The notes under the pieces: generated by a model
Database searches by the model: none
What the model was told of the DNA's origin: nothing
Seen by the model: the letters and a program-made list of their open reading frames with translations, nothing else
Assembly: GCA_031213475.1 (NCBI GenBank)
Contig: JARUPZ010000002.1
Span: forward strand, 5,341,049-5,405,048
Source of the DNA: Nereocystis luetkeana
Taxonomy: Eukaryota; Sar; Phaeophyceae; Laminariales; Laminariaceae
DNA length: 64,000 nucleotides
Reading direction: 5' to 3'
Made by a program: the position numbers and the translations under genes
Shown: piece by piece, positions 40,127 through 51,729 of the stretch
How positions within the stretch are numbered: position 1 is the first letter of the stretch
Layout of the letters: each line of letters opens with the position of its first letter

Positions 40127-40235
40127 AAAAGAGAGGAAAAGACAGGCAAACCGAAGCGCCCTCCAGGCAGCCGCAGCAGTGTATGGTACGATAGCATATA
40201 GAGAGGTTATACCTACCACCGTACTGCAGCCGGTC

Positions 40236-41250
40236 TGGTACCTTGTTACCCCGTCTGCCGTCTCCTTCCTGCTTTCGTCAACCGCAGTTTCCCTAAGATA
40301 GTTGCCCCCTACCTACCTCCCCATCCCCTTGAACGCCACCGATATATCGGATGTGTCGCCCCCTACTCAGCTTCGCCTCCTTCACGTGCCAAAGACGAAC
40401 GACACACGGAAAGAAAAGAAACAATTCCGAAATAAACGAAAACAAGAGGTACCAACCAGTACGTGACTTAAAGCTACAAGCACGTAACTAAAACCAAACA
40501 AAGAAAACTCAAGAATATACGGAAAGACAGGAAGCAAGGCAAGAAGCGACCACAACGACAAAACAAATCAATACGAGCGGCTGTATGTACAGTAGTATCG
40601 CTGTCGTGTCTCCCAGGAGGAAGCCGCGACGACAGCAAAGGGAACCGAACTACACTAAAACAGAAACAGCTACCAAGATAAACACCGAGAAAACAGGCTC
40701 GCCACCCATCAAGCCCGGCAGGACTCTCTCTCCTAGCGTAAGGATAAGATCGAAAGGGAAAAAGAAAAGGGAAGGGAAAACCCAGAACACTACAGCGTCA
40801 CATTCGAAGCAGCCGCAGAGGCTCGTGGGAAGAGTGGCCACGACAGGTTCAACGTACTGTTTAATAGTCGACCTGGTACCTTGCTACCTTGTCGGCTGCC
40901 TCTTTCCTGCCATCATCAACCGCGGTTTCCATACGAGAGTTGTCGCCCCCCCTCCCTACCATTCCCTTGGGCCCCAACCACAACGGATGCTTGGCGCTGT
41001 CTACTCAGATCCGCCTCATCCTTGTGCCACTTAACCATGAACCGTTCCGCCGCTTCGAGGACCCTCCCGTACCACTTGCCCGCCTTCTTTGCTGCAACAC
41101 GGTCCACACCGCGGTCTCAACCCCACACACTAACGGGGAGTGTTCCGTGACTCCCTCGGTGGCTCGAAACACCTTGAGGTTTTCAAATACTTGGGAGGCA
41201 TCTATGCCGAGTCTTTGTCTGTCAGCCCCGTTTCCGACCGTCCCCACCGG
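40236..41250 (-). repeat. Duplicated segment with coding-like minus frame
   Basis: 40236-40395 and 40866-41030 are diverged copies of one sequence (CTGGTACCTTG.TACC, TCCTGC, TCATCAACCGC, GTTGTCGCCCCC, TCGCCTCCTTC). The right copy reads on the minus strand as KWYGRVLEAAERFMVKWHKD and further. The left copy keeps WHVKEAKLSRGR at the same place. It looks like fragments of an old element of unknown type; I do not assign a family. Confidence 0.45.
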
Positions 41251-41925
41251 TCATCGCCGCGAACATCACCCCACCGGGTGATAATTACACGTGGCTTTGT
41301 CGCGCCCAGGCCCCCGCGAAGAAGAGCCGTCGTTTACGGATGGTCGTTTCAGTGCTCTCGCATCATGTCTTCTTGGGGCTTTCACGTAGGAGAGGGTCGT
41401 GTAGTCGGCACGTCGTCGGCGCTGGTGACCCGCAGAAGGACTTAGTGCAGCGACCGGAGCCTGGCGAAGTGCTGCCCACCGAGAGTCTAAGTGTACACAT
41501 TCGTACAGCAGGGTCTCAGCTAACGTCAACACGCGTACTTTCAGACGAAGCGATAGCATATGTACCTTAGAGCAGTACGCGTATGTATCAACAGCAGCAA
41601 GATGGACGATGCACAAAACACAACCTGCGTACCGGACGTATCAGTACAAACGTGTACAAACCCTGCTGCTGCTGCTGCTGCTGCGGGTGTAGCTTTGGCT
41701 CACTGCCGACTGCATACATCACCGCGACAGTTCCGACGCATGTTGACCGGTGAAGGCGGTTTGACTATTCTACGGCAGCAGGTAGGTGCCCTCTGCGTGT
41801 AAAAGTACCTCTACGACATCTACTGCTGTTGTGCCTGGTAAATGTAGTACTGCTGTACATGGTGTCAACTGCAGAAGCAGACAGCTGCAAGCGTCGTATG
41901 GTACATTCTGTTTTTCACCGTCGTA
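41251..41925. other. No gene recognised
   Basis: Contains a CTG run at 41662-41683, TACTGCTGTA at about 41847 and a fragment similar to the K repeat (ACATCACCGCGACAGTTCCG near 41720). Confidence 0.4.
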
Positions 41926-41929
41926 TATA

Positions 41930-42033
41930 TTACGGGGGACCATAGTTAATAGGACCTATGGTACACATTAAAAACTATATATTTAACCATTTCACTAACA
42001 ACATTTGGTCCTATTAACTATGGTCCCCCGTAA
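41930..42033. mobile_element. M1 MITE copy 7
   Basis: TTACGGGGGACCATAGTTAA...CTATGGTCCCCCGTAA flanked by TA at 41928 and 42034. Confidence 0.95.
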
Positions 42034-42165
42034 TAGTAATCGTCACGCATAGCGCCATTATTAATATTAATAGGGGGTTGTGGGTGATACGCTGGTATGT
42101 GCTGGTATACTGCTGCTGTGGATGTCAAAAGTATCGTATTGTACATAGAGTACTAAGAAACAAAG

Positions 42166-42640
42166 ATGGCGGCCAATTGCATAAGCCGACACCTGCAGGT
42201 TAGTATGAAAACAACGACTCTTGTGTATGTACGCATCACATGTTGTAGTATTAGTACCAGGTATGTAATTCGTACCAGGTATCTCATCGTATCAACTAAG
42301 TTATTATTAATAATAGTGCATCCGAAATATATACCAGGTACCTGGTACCTACGTACCTGGTACCTGATACCATGGGAAGATGGTAAGTCGTATCATGAGT
42401 TACTACAAGTACAAGTGTGATAGGTACTCATGGTATACTCTTGAAGAATAATCACAACAACACCGGTTACCGACGGAAAGTCCCTACGTAGCTTGGTCTT
42501 GGTGTGAACTCTAAAATATGAACCCACAAAAAGCTCGGCTTCCTGCTCTGTGGGTCTGTTGACTGCTTACATAAGCGCGTAACGTCCGACTCATGCTGAT
42601 TAGTGGGGGTAATTTGGAACACGGCAACCAAGTTACATCA
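42166..42640 (+). repeat. K dispersed repeat, copy 1
   Basis: GGCGGCCAATTGCATAAGCC, GGTTACCGACGGAAAGTCCC, TGTGGGTCTGTTGACTGCTT and TAGTGGGGGTAATTTGG are shared with 44470-44870 and, in part, 54478-54730. Its middle carries five TACCAGGTA/TACCTGGTA words absent at the corresponding place in the others. Confidence 0.7.
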
Positions 42641-42965
42641 CTTTTTACTTTCCAGCCTAACTTGTGGGAGGTTTCACCCTCAGCGGCCTTCTTCTGGACA
42701 AGCCGTGGTCACAGGTGTCGTCTCTTTTCCCCCCCGGTACGTGCATTTATCTTTTGTCGCGCATAGGGTTCAGCATTCTCACTGCTCGTCGATTTTCATC
42801 GAATGTAGCTATACCTCACACACTCTCGCGCTTTCCGCGAATCAATTTCTTCATGCAAGAAAAAGTCCCTACGAGCATGCACTCGGCGAGACTTGAACCC
42901 ACGAAATTGATCTTGATAGGCACGCGGACCACCCACCAAGCCACCGGGGACGCCGGCCGTTAGGT
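42640..42965 (-). mobile_element. SINE-B, full-length copy with tRNA-like head
   Basis: On the minus strand it begins GCGTCCCCGGTGGCTTGGTG (A box TGGCTTGGTGG) and has the B box GGTTCAAGTCTCGCC about 50 nt on. The body follows with GAAAATCGACGAGCAG, ACCCTATGCGCGACAAAAG, GGACAAGCCG and AGGCTGGAAAGTAAAAAGTG. It is tRNA-derived, with an internal pol III promoter; it would need a LINE partner for retroposition. Confidence 0.85.
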
Positions 42966-43330
42966 TGTACCAGGTATGTAAAAGTACTTATTATTCCATC
43001 TATACAAAGTACGTACGTACCAGGTATATCATAGACGTATGATAGCATACGACATACGACAGGTAATGTTCTACGCATATGTCATGTACCAGAAACCACA
43101 TTTATACCTTTATACCCGACGGTACTACTGCTGTACGCGAGGAATACACTATTAATACTTCCGCTGGTGTTAATATCATAAGAACGGTAGGCGGGGGTAC
43201 CTGTCCGTTGTGGGTGGCATTATACAGCAGTACGCTATTAATAGTACATAATTACATAATTACATTAATATGCACAACCGGTCGCCTCTGTGGTCTACAG
43301 TAGTGGTTACCCTCGAATGCTGCTATTAGT
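42966..43330. other. No gene; micro-insertion-rich stretch
   Basis: TACCAGGTA at 42968 and 43018, TACTGCTGTA at about 43126, TATTAATA at about 43148 and 43229, TACAGCAGTA at 43212, all in 365 bp. Confidence 0.6.
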
Positions 43331-43332
43331 AT

Positions 43333-43839
43333 TACGGAGGACCATAGTGTGTGTGTTCTTCACATTTAACCATTCTTTCTATTAATACCAGTTTTTTTTT
43401 TTGCTCATCCCATTTAGTATCTTCGCACATCTTCTTCTCTCTCTCCTTCCAACTCGTACCTCAGATCAGGGGTCACATAGCAGGCTTTTCTACCCCCTTC
43501 CCGCTACGGTACGTGCCTTCATTTTTATTGCGAGAAGATTTCAGCCTTTTCTTCCCTCGTCGACTCGCATCGAATTGTGCCTACCCACGCCGCTGCAAGG
43601 CGCTCTCAACAATTGAATCCTTTGGATTTTGATTTTTGCAAATAAAGTCAAATGTCCGACCCACCTGGGGCTCGAACCCAGGACTCAAACACAAGTGGAA
43701 TTCGAGGTTAACCACTTGAACTGCCGGGGCGACCGGCATTAAATAGGGCCCAAGGTACACACGAAAACCTATATACCTGGTATTTACCTACTTATACTAT
43801 TAATAACAATATTTGGTCCTATTTACTATGGTCGCCGGT
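43333..43839. mobile_element. M1 MITE copy 8, split by a SINE-A
   Basis: The head TTACGGAGGACCATAG is at 43333-43348. The remainder resumes at 43738 (TTAAATAGGGCCC) and runs to the right end CTATGGTCGCCGGTAA at 43839. Between them lie a short M3-like piece (TGTGTGTTCTTCACATTTAA) and a full SINE-A. The tail carries TA-CCTGG-TA at 43774 and TA-TTAA-TA at 43798. Confidence 0.85.
43388..43737 (-). mobile_element. SINE-A, full-length copy with tRNA-like head and A tail
   Basis: On the minus strand: GCCGGTCGCCCCGGCAGTTC, AAGTGGTTAA, then the B box GGGTTCGAGCCCCAGG, body, and a tail GATGAGCAAAAAAAAAA. Short flanking TTAATA / TTAAATA may be its target duplication. Its central GAAGGCACGTACCGTAGCGG segment is shared in part with SINE-B. 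Confidence 0.88.
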
Positions 43840-43849
43840 AATCGCAATA

Positions 43850-44235
43850 GGATTGGTACCAGAGTTCGGATCCCACCGTGGTCCCATTTGCGTAAATGAA
43901 AATGAACCGATTGACAGCGCCTTCGAAGCGTGGGTATCATCGGCGCAATTCGACGCGAGTCAACAAGGGAAGAAAGGGCTGTAGTCTTTTTCGCGATAAA
44001 AATGCAGGGCGCGAACCGTACGTAATGGGGAGGGGGGATAAGAGCCTGCTATTACGGGGGGCCATAGTTAATAGGACCAAATATTGTTAGTAAAAATGGT
44101 CAAATATATAGGTTTTTATCTATACCATAGGCCCTATTAACTATGGTTCCCCGTAATAGGTGACCTCGGATTTGGGTTACGATGTACTACAACAGGAGTA
44201 AGATGGAGAGAGAAAATGCCGACGAAGACAAGTAC
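43850..44235 (+). mobile_element. SINE-A, plus-strand copy interrupted by M1
   Basis: AGAGTTCGGATCCCACC (B-box region), ATTCGACGCGAGTCAACAAG, GGAAGAAAGGGCTG, GAGCCTGCTA, then M1 (44052-44156), then GGTGACCTCGGATTTGGGTT and AAGATGGAGAGAG. The intact sequence GAGCCTGCTATGTGACCCC is found (inverted) in the copies at 43.5 and 54.3 kb. Confidence 0.85.
44052..44156. mobile_element. M1 MITE copy 9, inserted in SINE-A
   Basis: TTACGGGGGGCCATAG...CTATGGTTCCCCGTAA with TA at 44050-44051 and 44157-44158; the SINE-A empty site has one TA there. Confidence 0.97.
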
Positions 44236-44430
44236 ATTTTTTTTTTTTTTTTTTTTCTCATCCCATTCATTATCTTCGCACATCTTCTTATCTCTCTCCT
44301 TCCAACTCGTAACTCAGATCCGGGGTCACATGGCAGGCTCTTCTCTCCCCTTCCCGCTACGGTACGTGCCTTCATTTTTATCGCGAGAAGATTTCAGCCT
44401 TTTCTTCCCTCGTCGACTCGCATCGAACAT
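44236..44430 (-). mobile_element. SINE-A, 5'-truncated copy with A18 tail
   Basis: On the minus strand it ends GATGAG followed by about 18 A. It is tail-to-tail with the plus-strand copy to its left. The head is missing beyond CGATGCGAGTCGACGAGGG. Confidence 0.88.
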
Positions 44431-44469
44431 GGGATTCGTTCGTAGGGGGCGAAAAAAGGAATACCCTGG

Positions 44470-44870
44470 GAGATGGCGGCCAATTGCAGAAGCCGACAAA
44501 AATATGTACTGTATGTACGATTTATACCAGGTATACCAAGGGTATACGTTATGAAGTGCGTCGAAAACTGTTCAAATCGGGTGTTTCATTATATTCATAC
44601 CTGAACAAAAACGACAACATCCGCCACCGACCCAAATTACGGCATCTACGAAGTCTGTATACCAGATACGGTGCACATGATACTTCCAGCCGGCAGGTGT
44701 ATATCATATGTTGGTAAGCAGTGTCGACTAAACATGCGAAAAAACGAAAAACTGAAGGGCGTTTTCTCGGTATTCTGCACTGGCTGTAGGTCTGCTGACT
44801 GCTTACATCACCGCGAAATTTCCGACATATGATCACTGGGGGTAATTTGACATAAGTTCCTGTGCATGAA
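44470..44870 (+). repeat. K dispersed repeat, copy 2
   Basis: GATGGCGGCCAATTGCAGAA, CGCCACCGACCCAAATTACG, TAGGTCTGCTGACTGCTTAC, ATCACCGCG and CTGGGGGTAATTTG. Includes TACCAGGTA at 44524. Confidence 0.7.
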
Positions 44871-45089
44871 AAAGTGGACATTTTTTTACATATGATACGT
44901 GCGCATAATATACACCACGTATGTTATACCAGGTATACCAGCACCAGGTACCTGGTATATAGTACCCACTACAGCAGTACATGACGTATCAATAGTGGCC
45001 CCTCTTACAGTGCCGGTTGCCCGCTACAAGTATAGACACACACTCCAGGAATTCTGCAGCGTCAGATTTCGTCTTCCTCATATACGGAC

Positions 45090-45230
45090 CGGATGGTCAA
45101 CTGGCCCAGTTTCGATTTTTCACCCGGTTTCAAAAAAAAAAACGAAAGTGGCCACCTGTTTCCTATTGTCCATCCCATCTCTATAAAAAAAAACGAAACT
45201 GGACCAGTTGGCCTGAGTTGGCCATCCGAT
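45090..45230. repeat. Inverted repeat (possible small hairpin element)
   Basis: GGTCAACTGGCCCAGTTTCG on the left faces CGAAACTGGACCAGTTGGCC on the right, with ACCGGATGG facing CCATCCGATGG outside. The loop holds two A runs. Confidence 0.7.
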
Positions 45231-46185
45231 GGCATTTCGAGCCTGCAAAATCGGCCAGTATCACTATAGAATCCTTTCGAAAAATAATCAATATCTCGTT
45301 CAGATATCAGGAGACATTCTTGAGCATCCCCGAGAGAAAAACCTGCAAATGTGTTGAACCATCCCGTGCTGGTTTCGTCTCCCTAGTAGTCGGCCTCAGT
45401 AAGCTACGTACAGCTGCCGCAGCACAAGAAAAAACTGTAAGGGTGTCCGCACATATTATCAGGCGTTCTATACCAGGGGGCTGGGGGGCATATGCATATC
45501 TAGACAGATGGATATGCCGAGACAGGCAGCCTAGACAGGCAAGACAGACAGCTTGACTATTAATAGTCTCGTGACATATTGCCACGCAGTAGCCAAACCA
45601 CGCAGCACACAGCACAGACCATAGCAGCTGGACCACGCACGCAGTACGGTGGCTTCGGCATTCGGGTTTCTTCGTCATGAATGGCACCGGGGGTGGCATA
45701 GTGCAGCGGCTTGCAGCAAATCCCCACTTGACGCTCAGCACTTGGGTCCGTGTGTGGCACGCACGTTCCATGAGCCAACACGTTACTGACGGTGGGTGGT
45801 GCTTCGCTAGCAACCACCATCGGCAGTAGGGGGGGGGGTGTTGTCCAACACGAAAAAAAATGCCCGAGGTAACCTTCGCACAGAGTCACACAGACTTACA
45901 AGGGCGTTCCCTGGAACTGCTTCGTCCGTGTGCACCACCTCTCCCCATCCATACTATTGACGACGACGAGCAGCGAGGCCTCGCGGCTTCCGCTGTTCCT
46001 ATCATGATAACGGGGGTATACAGCAGTGCCGCGGGCCGAGGCGCTAAAGTGCCAAAAAAAATAGTACACAAAAAGCAAAGAAGCACGAAATAATCAACAA
46101 ACTTGGGTGTTACGCATGCTTATTATGAAAAAAGGAAGTAAGCGCGGCCTTGTTGGATTGATGATGCTTATGAAAAAAAAAGACG
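45231..46185. other. No gene recognised
   Basis: No domain seen on either strand. One TATTAATA at 45549. A G9 run near 45830. Confidence 0.4.
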
Positions 46186-46189
46186 CTTG

Positions 46190-46998
46190 AAGCCAATGGG
46201 AAAGTTAAGTGATAACAAAAGGTTTGAATTTCAAAGATACCCTCAAAAAAGAAATACAACACGCTTCCTATCGGCACGTTTATGGAAAAAAAAGTTGCAA
46301 ACTTTTGGAAAAGGCCGAAAAAAGCAAATCTGGCCAACTTCGGCTTGAGAAAAACTAACGCCGATCTTTGGTTCGAAGGGGCGAAATTCCGAGTCCTTGA
46401 CAGACATCGATCGACAAACCAACGACTGCGTCATGAATTCTGAACAGAGTGCGCTCGTTAGGGGCTCCGACCCACAGTAGGGTCACCGTCTCCACACCAT
46501 GGCCGGTGTCATGTGGCGGGAGCTGACCAAGCGTATGATAAAAAAAAACAAATTGGCCGCTGGTGTGCACAAAACAGAAGACAAAACTTCTCCATCCGTC
46601 TTGAATGGCAAAAAAATAGGCCTTTTTTCAGGTTTGGGAGGATACCGTAGAACGCCGCCGACAAGCTCTCGCCCCCTAGACCATGGATCCACCTGATATC
46701 TTCGAGGCCGTCATCTGTATTCGTTGGCCTTGCCGGACACCGAGCGGGATGGCCGTGGGCTGAGTCTATGTCGGGATCGAGCGTTGATCATCGCACGAGC
46801 TGGTTTCTATCAGCGTGTTGACAATTTGCAACCAAGAAAAACAAATTGCGCCGCCTGCAGCCGTTGGGGGGGGAAAAAAAACAACAAACATGTTTTCTCT
46901 TTTTTCCCACAGCGGCGGTACGAGGAAATTTTCGGCTGTTCTATGAAAGCAGAAACTTTTGGACTTCGCGTTTCCATTGGCATACCTGGTAGGTCTAA
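46190..46998 (-). mobile_element. D1 TIR element, minus-strand copy
   Basis: About 0.8 kb, inverse of 52718-53531. Shared: CGTTAGGGGCTCCGACCCAC, GGTCACCGT, AATTCTGAACAGAGTGCG, ATCCACCTGATATCTTCGAG, GCGCCGCCTGCAGCCG. The right terminus GCGTTTCCATTGGCATA is broken by CCTGG before TAGGTCTA. The left terminus is eroded. Confidence 0.8.
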
Positions 46999-47535
46999 GC
47001 TGCAGTACGCATGGTTACTGAGTTGTTTACCAACACTATTCACGACTTCTGTGCCAAGGGTTTTTAGAGTAGGGCAACAAAAATTGGCATGGTCGGGTCT
47101 TCATGGCAACATGGAAAGCCAAAAAGGACAGCCCACACACATTTAATATTCCATCAAGAACAGAGTTCCAAACGTTGTTTCCAAAATCTCATAAACCATA
47201 GCGCAAAAAAAAAAAATTGCGTCAAAAAATAATAATAAAAACTGTAGGAAGAGGACCATTTTCATATTCATTAAAAAAAGGCCCAAAATTGACCGAGAAA
47301 AGGCCTAACGTAGAGACCTAGTTTGCCGCTTGAAAACAAATATTCTTCATGAGCCACATCGAATGTCAACCGAGACCATTTCTAAGCGTGCTGGTGCCGT
47401 AATATCATGAGTCAAGCACTATTGGTCGTGTGATCAATAAAAATACAAAAAAAATACCCTGATTTGCGTCAAAAATCCTGTTTTTTTTTTCTTTCTTCAT
47501 TTTCGCTTCCTCGCCTGGTCAAGCACAGTCCCGTG
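46999..47535. other. No gene; AT-rich
   Basis: A-rich runs near 47210-47275 and 47440-47490. No motif recognised. Confidence 0.4.
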
Positions 47536-47539
47536 CGAC

Positions 47540-48075
47540 GTTCATACTCGTACCGGGAACTTATGTGACTTCTGTACGCCCGTGGCACAATACCCGGCGT
47601 ACGGGTGCGTCCTTCGAAAAAAAATCGGGTGCGGGCAAGGGAACGGGTACAGCGTTCGCGCAACCTACCCGGAACTTCCGCGGGTTCTCCAAGACTTCCA
47701 TACCGTACCCGGAACCTCCGTGACTTCTGAAAGACTTCCATACCCGTACGCGGAACTTCTGTAAGAGCGGGGTTGCCTTTCTGTAGGGAGCATACCCGGG
47801 ATATTTTCCCGGGTACTACCCGTACCCGTACGGACATTCACACTCGTACCGGAAACATATGTAAGTTATATACGCCCATGGGCCAATACTTGAGGAATAA
47901 TACGGGTGTACCATCTTGAGAATACCCGGGTTGTGGGTCCGGGTACCCGGGTAATGCATTCGTGTACGTACCTACCCGTAACTTTTGGTGATTTCTGAAA
48001 AACTTCCATACCCGTCCCCGGAAATTCTGTGAGTCCTGGAAGACTCCCATACCCTTACCCGGAATCCACAAACCC
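47540..48075. repeat. Degenerate tandem array rich in TACCCGG
   Basis: Units of about 45-50 bp carrying TACCCGGAACTTCTGTGACT, CTGAAAGACTTCCATACCCG and variants, at least eight partial copies in two sub-blocks. Confidence 0.75.
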
Positions 48076-48209
48076 TACAGGACACATCCTTGGATTTTTA
48101 CGCATCTGCTTCTGCTGTACTGCAGCTACTGCTGTTCTGTACCGTACTGGTACAACACGGGATTTCTTTTTTTTTTTAATGAGGGAACTTTTTTTCCTAA
48201 TGTCGACTA

Positions 48210-48314
48210 TTACGGGGGACCATAGTTAATAGGACCTATGGTACACATAAAAACCTATATATTTGAACATTTTTACCAACAATATTTGGCCCTATTAACT
48301 ATGGTCCCCCGTAA
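48210..48314. mobile_element. M1 MITE copy 10
   Basis: TTACGGGGGACCATAGTTAA...CTATGGTCCCCCGTAA, TA on both sides. Confidence 0.95.
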
Positions 48315-48319
48315 TAATA

Positions 48320-50160
48320 TGGGACCGGAAAACAGAAACCAAAACAGTTTTTTCTTTGTGGTGAAACTCACACAAGGGCTCTTGACTTCTTTATTCTGAC
48401 CCAAAACCTGTCCAAGGCAGCAAAACATACGTGTTTCTAGACACAAACCACTAAACGCCGCCACCGAATGCTCGCATCACAGAGCACGGATCGCTGCAGC
48501 ACTAAGAGGGTGTACGGCCCACTGAGCAGAGAGTCGTCGGTGGCAAGTTTTAGGGCGGTAGATGGTCCGTGTCTGAAGGTCTCGCTTGGCGCGTGAAGCC
48601 TTATCCTGTCTCATCTTTTTGCTGAGTAGAACACGAGGTCACTCCCGAATAGAAACAAAAAGTTGATACATAGAGAAATGGGTCATGCTATCACGTCCCA
48701 AGCGAGATCTTCATACACAGGCCACATACGTTCGGTCCTCAAACTTGGCAGCGAAGATTCTCCGAGGAGCAGAGCATGCATAACCGTGGAAGTCTCAGCA
48801 TGATCCCTGTCCTGTGCGGTCAACATCCGCGGCGGCGGTTGGTGCTGCGTGCGAAAAAAGTGTTGTTTCCTCCGTGGGCAGCCTACAGCAATGATCCATC
48901 ACTACCGACGGCACCGCTCGCGGGCCTCTGCACGAAGAAGGGGAAAACCTTTTCTTGTTTTCTGTTTTCCGATCCCATGATAGTCGGCCCGTATGAAAAA
49001 ATGACCGTTTTCAAGCACGAGATAGCACGCCTCGCAACTCTCTACGTAAGAATGATCGAGGCGGGGGGGAACCCCAAATGCACACCGGGTGTGCAAATTA
49101 AACTTTGCACACCCCATAGTATGCCACTCTGGCCGGAAATGTAAGGACCGTTGGATCTCCATGTTGATGCATAAAAGCGCCATGGTACGCTGGTTTTCGT
49201 GTGTGTTTTCCTCATGCTGTTGTCGTTTGGTGGAAACCTGATATTGGTGAGTATACAGGGCTGTGCATCGCGTGGGCTTCACGTCACTTTCACGGCTAGT
49301 TAAAATTAGATAGTTGGGTGTGGCGAAGTGAGCCAAATAGATTACTCCATTTTCTCGTCTTTCCCTCGTACGCAATACGACGACAAGAAAGCGCAATCCG
49401 AGCCACAAACACGCCAGTCGGACACAGAGACAAGACGCGGAGCTCCGCAAATTACGGCAGGTTTTTACCGCACGCGACTGGCTGTAATAACCGGCCCAAC
49501 AATGGGTCGTGGCGACTCACAGCCAGCCCGCTCAAAGCCCTAGATATCGGTGGATTGGGTTGGGGGTGGTATCGGGGTGCCAGGTGGGCGGCCCTGCGGG
49601 CGATAATTGTGCTCAGTTTGAAGGGCTGAGGTCCGGGTGGGACCAGGTCGGGGTGGCATCAGGCTGCCAAGCGGGAGAAGCGTGGAGGTGTGCAAGTGTA
49701 TTGGCATGCTCGTATCAGCCAAATTAGGGCTACTGTAGTCATCAAGACACTTGAAATGCTGCGCGAGCACATTACACCCACGCCTTCAGCGCAGCAAACG
49801 CTGACGGTTTGTTAAGTGTCCGCGTACAGCAGCTGCATTGCTGGGCCGTTCATCGTGCGCGCACCCCCGCTGCGCTCTCATCAGGCAAATAAATTCATGT
49901 GAGAACATCCTCCTCACGCCCCGTCACGAGGAAGAGACGGACAAGAGCGGCCGGCCATGGCGAAGCACACATTTCTGCCCCTATATCTCAACGAGGTCCC
50001 TCCCCGCCCGTCACGCATTGCATTCCCCCTTTCGACGAATCACTCCGGCTGGCCTAGTGTCACCACTACAACTGAAAATAAAGTGTCCCCCACTAATTCG
50101 AGGTAGCATGCCCCAAACAAGCGGTTCAAGTGTCTTGAGGCGTTAGTTAGTGCAGCACTG
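48320..50160. other. No gene recognised
   Basis: The longest open frames (48776-49144 plus, 48902-49450 minus) overlap each other and show no motif. GGCCGGAAATGTAAGGACCG at 49130 recurs near 60506, so part of this is dispersed repeat. Confidence 0.4.
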
Positions 50161-50670
50161 GAGGGTTCAGTTATCCTCCCATAGTGCCGGTATTGGCACT
50201 GTTGAGGGAATCCCAAAACATCAATAATGCCTGTGCCGGCACTCTCTGCGCCTAATAGCGCCGGTGTAGTACCGTATTCCCAGCTGGCACATATCGCCGC
50301 TACAAAGGAATCACTACTGTGCTGCAATGCTGCATATACCGCTCATCATGCGCACCCCCACTGCTCCTCCATGGCGGAGTCCACGTACGTTTCGGTCCCT
50401 ATGTAATTCCGAGGTCCCTCCCAACCGCCATGCACTGCATTACATTGCCCCTTTCGACGTATCACTCAGCATTTGGCCGAGTAGCCTGTTAGCCCGTAGG
50501 TACAGCAACGTAACCTTGCATCATTATTTTCATATAATAATGCCGGCATCAGCGTTATTGAGGGAACGCCTCAATAGTGCCTGTACCGGCTCTGCGCCCA
50601 GTAGCGCCGGTTGCCGCTACATTTAGCGCCGGTATGTACCGGCGCTATGTGTTGAGGGTAGAGGGATCGT
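50160..50670. repeat. Two blocks of the GCCGGCACTA-type repeat
   Basis: ATAGTGCCGGTATTGGCACT, AATGCCTGTGCCGGCACTCT and TAGCGCCGGTGTAGTACC at 50178-50275, and a diverged second block at 50540-50655. GTTGAGGGAAT or ATTGAGGGAAC occurs in both, so this is a local duplication. Confidence 0.7.
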
Positions 50671-50945
50671 TACTGCTGTACCGCGTATGTAACTATAACG
50701 GTACAACAGTATACACAAGCGCCCCGCCTCGGATGGTCTAATATTAGTGGTGAAACCTCGTGCCAAAGTCGTGAGTTCGAATGCTGCCCACGCAGGATTT
50801 TCCTTGTCTCTCATACCGTATATAAGTAGGATCAAAGTTCGCACGCAGCTGCAAAGATGAGTTTCGAGGGGAAGACTTAATCTCTGACAGCTGACTGACG
50901 AGTATTTGAACATTTGAACATTCAAAAAATAATCTGTAGATGAGC

Positions 50946-51050
50946 CATATGTGTGTGTGTTCTTCACATCAAACCGTTCTTTCTACCCGACGACATACAG
51001 CACAACCAGTGTCCGTGCCGATTCATCAATCCTAGAAGAGGTGCGCGTAA
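50946..51050 (-). mobile_element. M3 fragment, minus-strand
   Basis: GTGTGTGTTCTTCACATCAA, CCGTTCTTTCTACCCGACG, ACAACCAGTGTCCGTGCCG and CAATCCTAGAAGAGG. It gives the uninterrupted CCTAGA for the TA-TTAA-TA at 37830. Confidence 0.75.
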
Positions 51051-51249
51051 ACGTACGTTTGTGAAGTTTTCGTATATATCTGTGTTGTTGTTGTTGTTGT
51101 TGTCGTCGTCGTTGTTGTTACAGTATCATTATTATGCTTGCCATCCACGTCATGTGTGTATACCGGTTCGTGGTACCAGGTATCTGGTATCGTATCGTAC
51201 CTGGTAAGTATTTTTACATGCACGGGAACTTCACGTCAACTTATCCGCA

Positions 51250-51360
51250 CCGATTAACATGCGTCGGAAATTGCGCGGTGATGTAAGCAGTAAGCAGATC
51301 CGCACAGCAGAAAACCGAGAAAACGCTCCAGTTTTTGCTTCTTTTCAGAGTTGTATATAA
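51250..51360 (-). repeat. K repeat fragment, inverted
   Basis: CGTCGGAAATTGCGCGGTGA, TGTAAGCAGTAAGCAGATC and GAAAACCGAGAAAACGC are the inverse of the K repeat at 44.75-44.83 kb. Confidence 0.65.
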
Positions 51361-51515
<155 letters not shown>

Positions 51516-51729
51516 GTAATTACAAAAAGAGTGATCATAAAAACAAAAAATCCATAATATTGATATAATAGTAACAATAATATATACCAGGTATATAATA
51601 TTAATACATACCAGTACCTGGTACACGACGTACGGCACTGCTGCTGTTACTACAGGAGTAGCTGGTGGGCCCTCGGGGCAGGTACCAAAATGATGATACC
51701 TACAAGGGTGTTACTATTTTTCAATCGTC

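Noticed and set aside
40866-41250. Assigning the duplicated minus-strand frame to a named retroelement family
   Set aside because: The similarity between the two local copies is clear, but no diagnostic catalytic motif is visible.
43660-43737. Apparent tRNA gene on the minus strand
   Set aside because: It is the head of a SINE-A with body and A tail; the acceptor ends do not pair, so it is not a functional tRNA.
50719-50800. Possible tRNA or third SINE head (TCTAATATTAGTGG and GAGTTCGAATG)
   Set aside because: A- and B-box-like words are present, but neither acceptor nor T stem pairs, and no second copy was found in the window.
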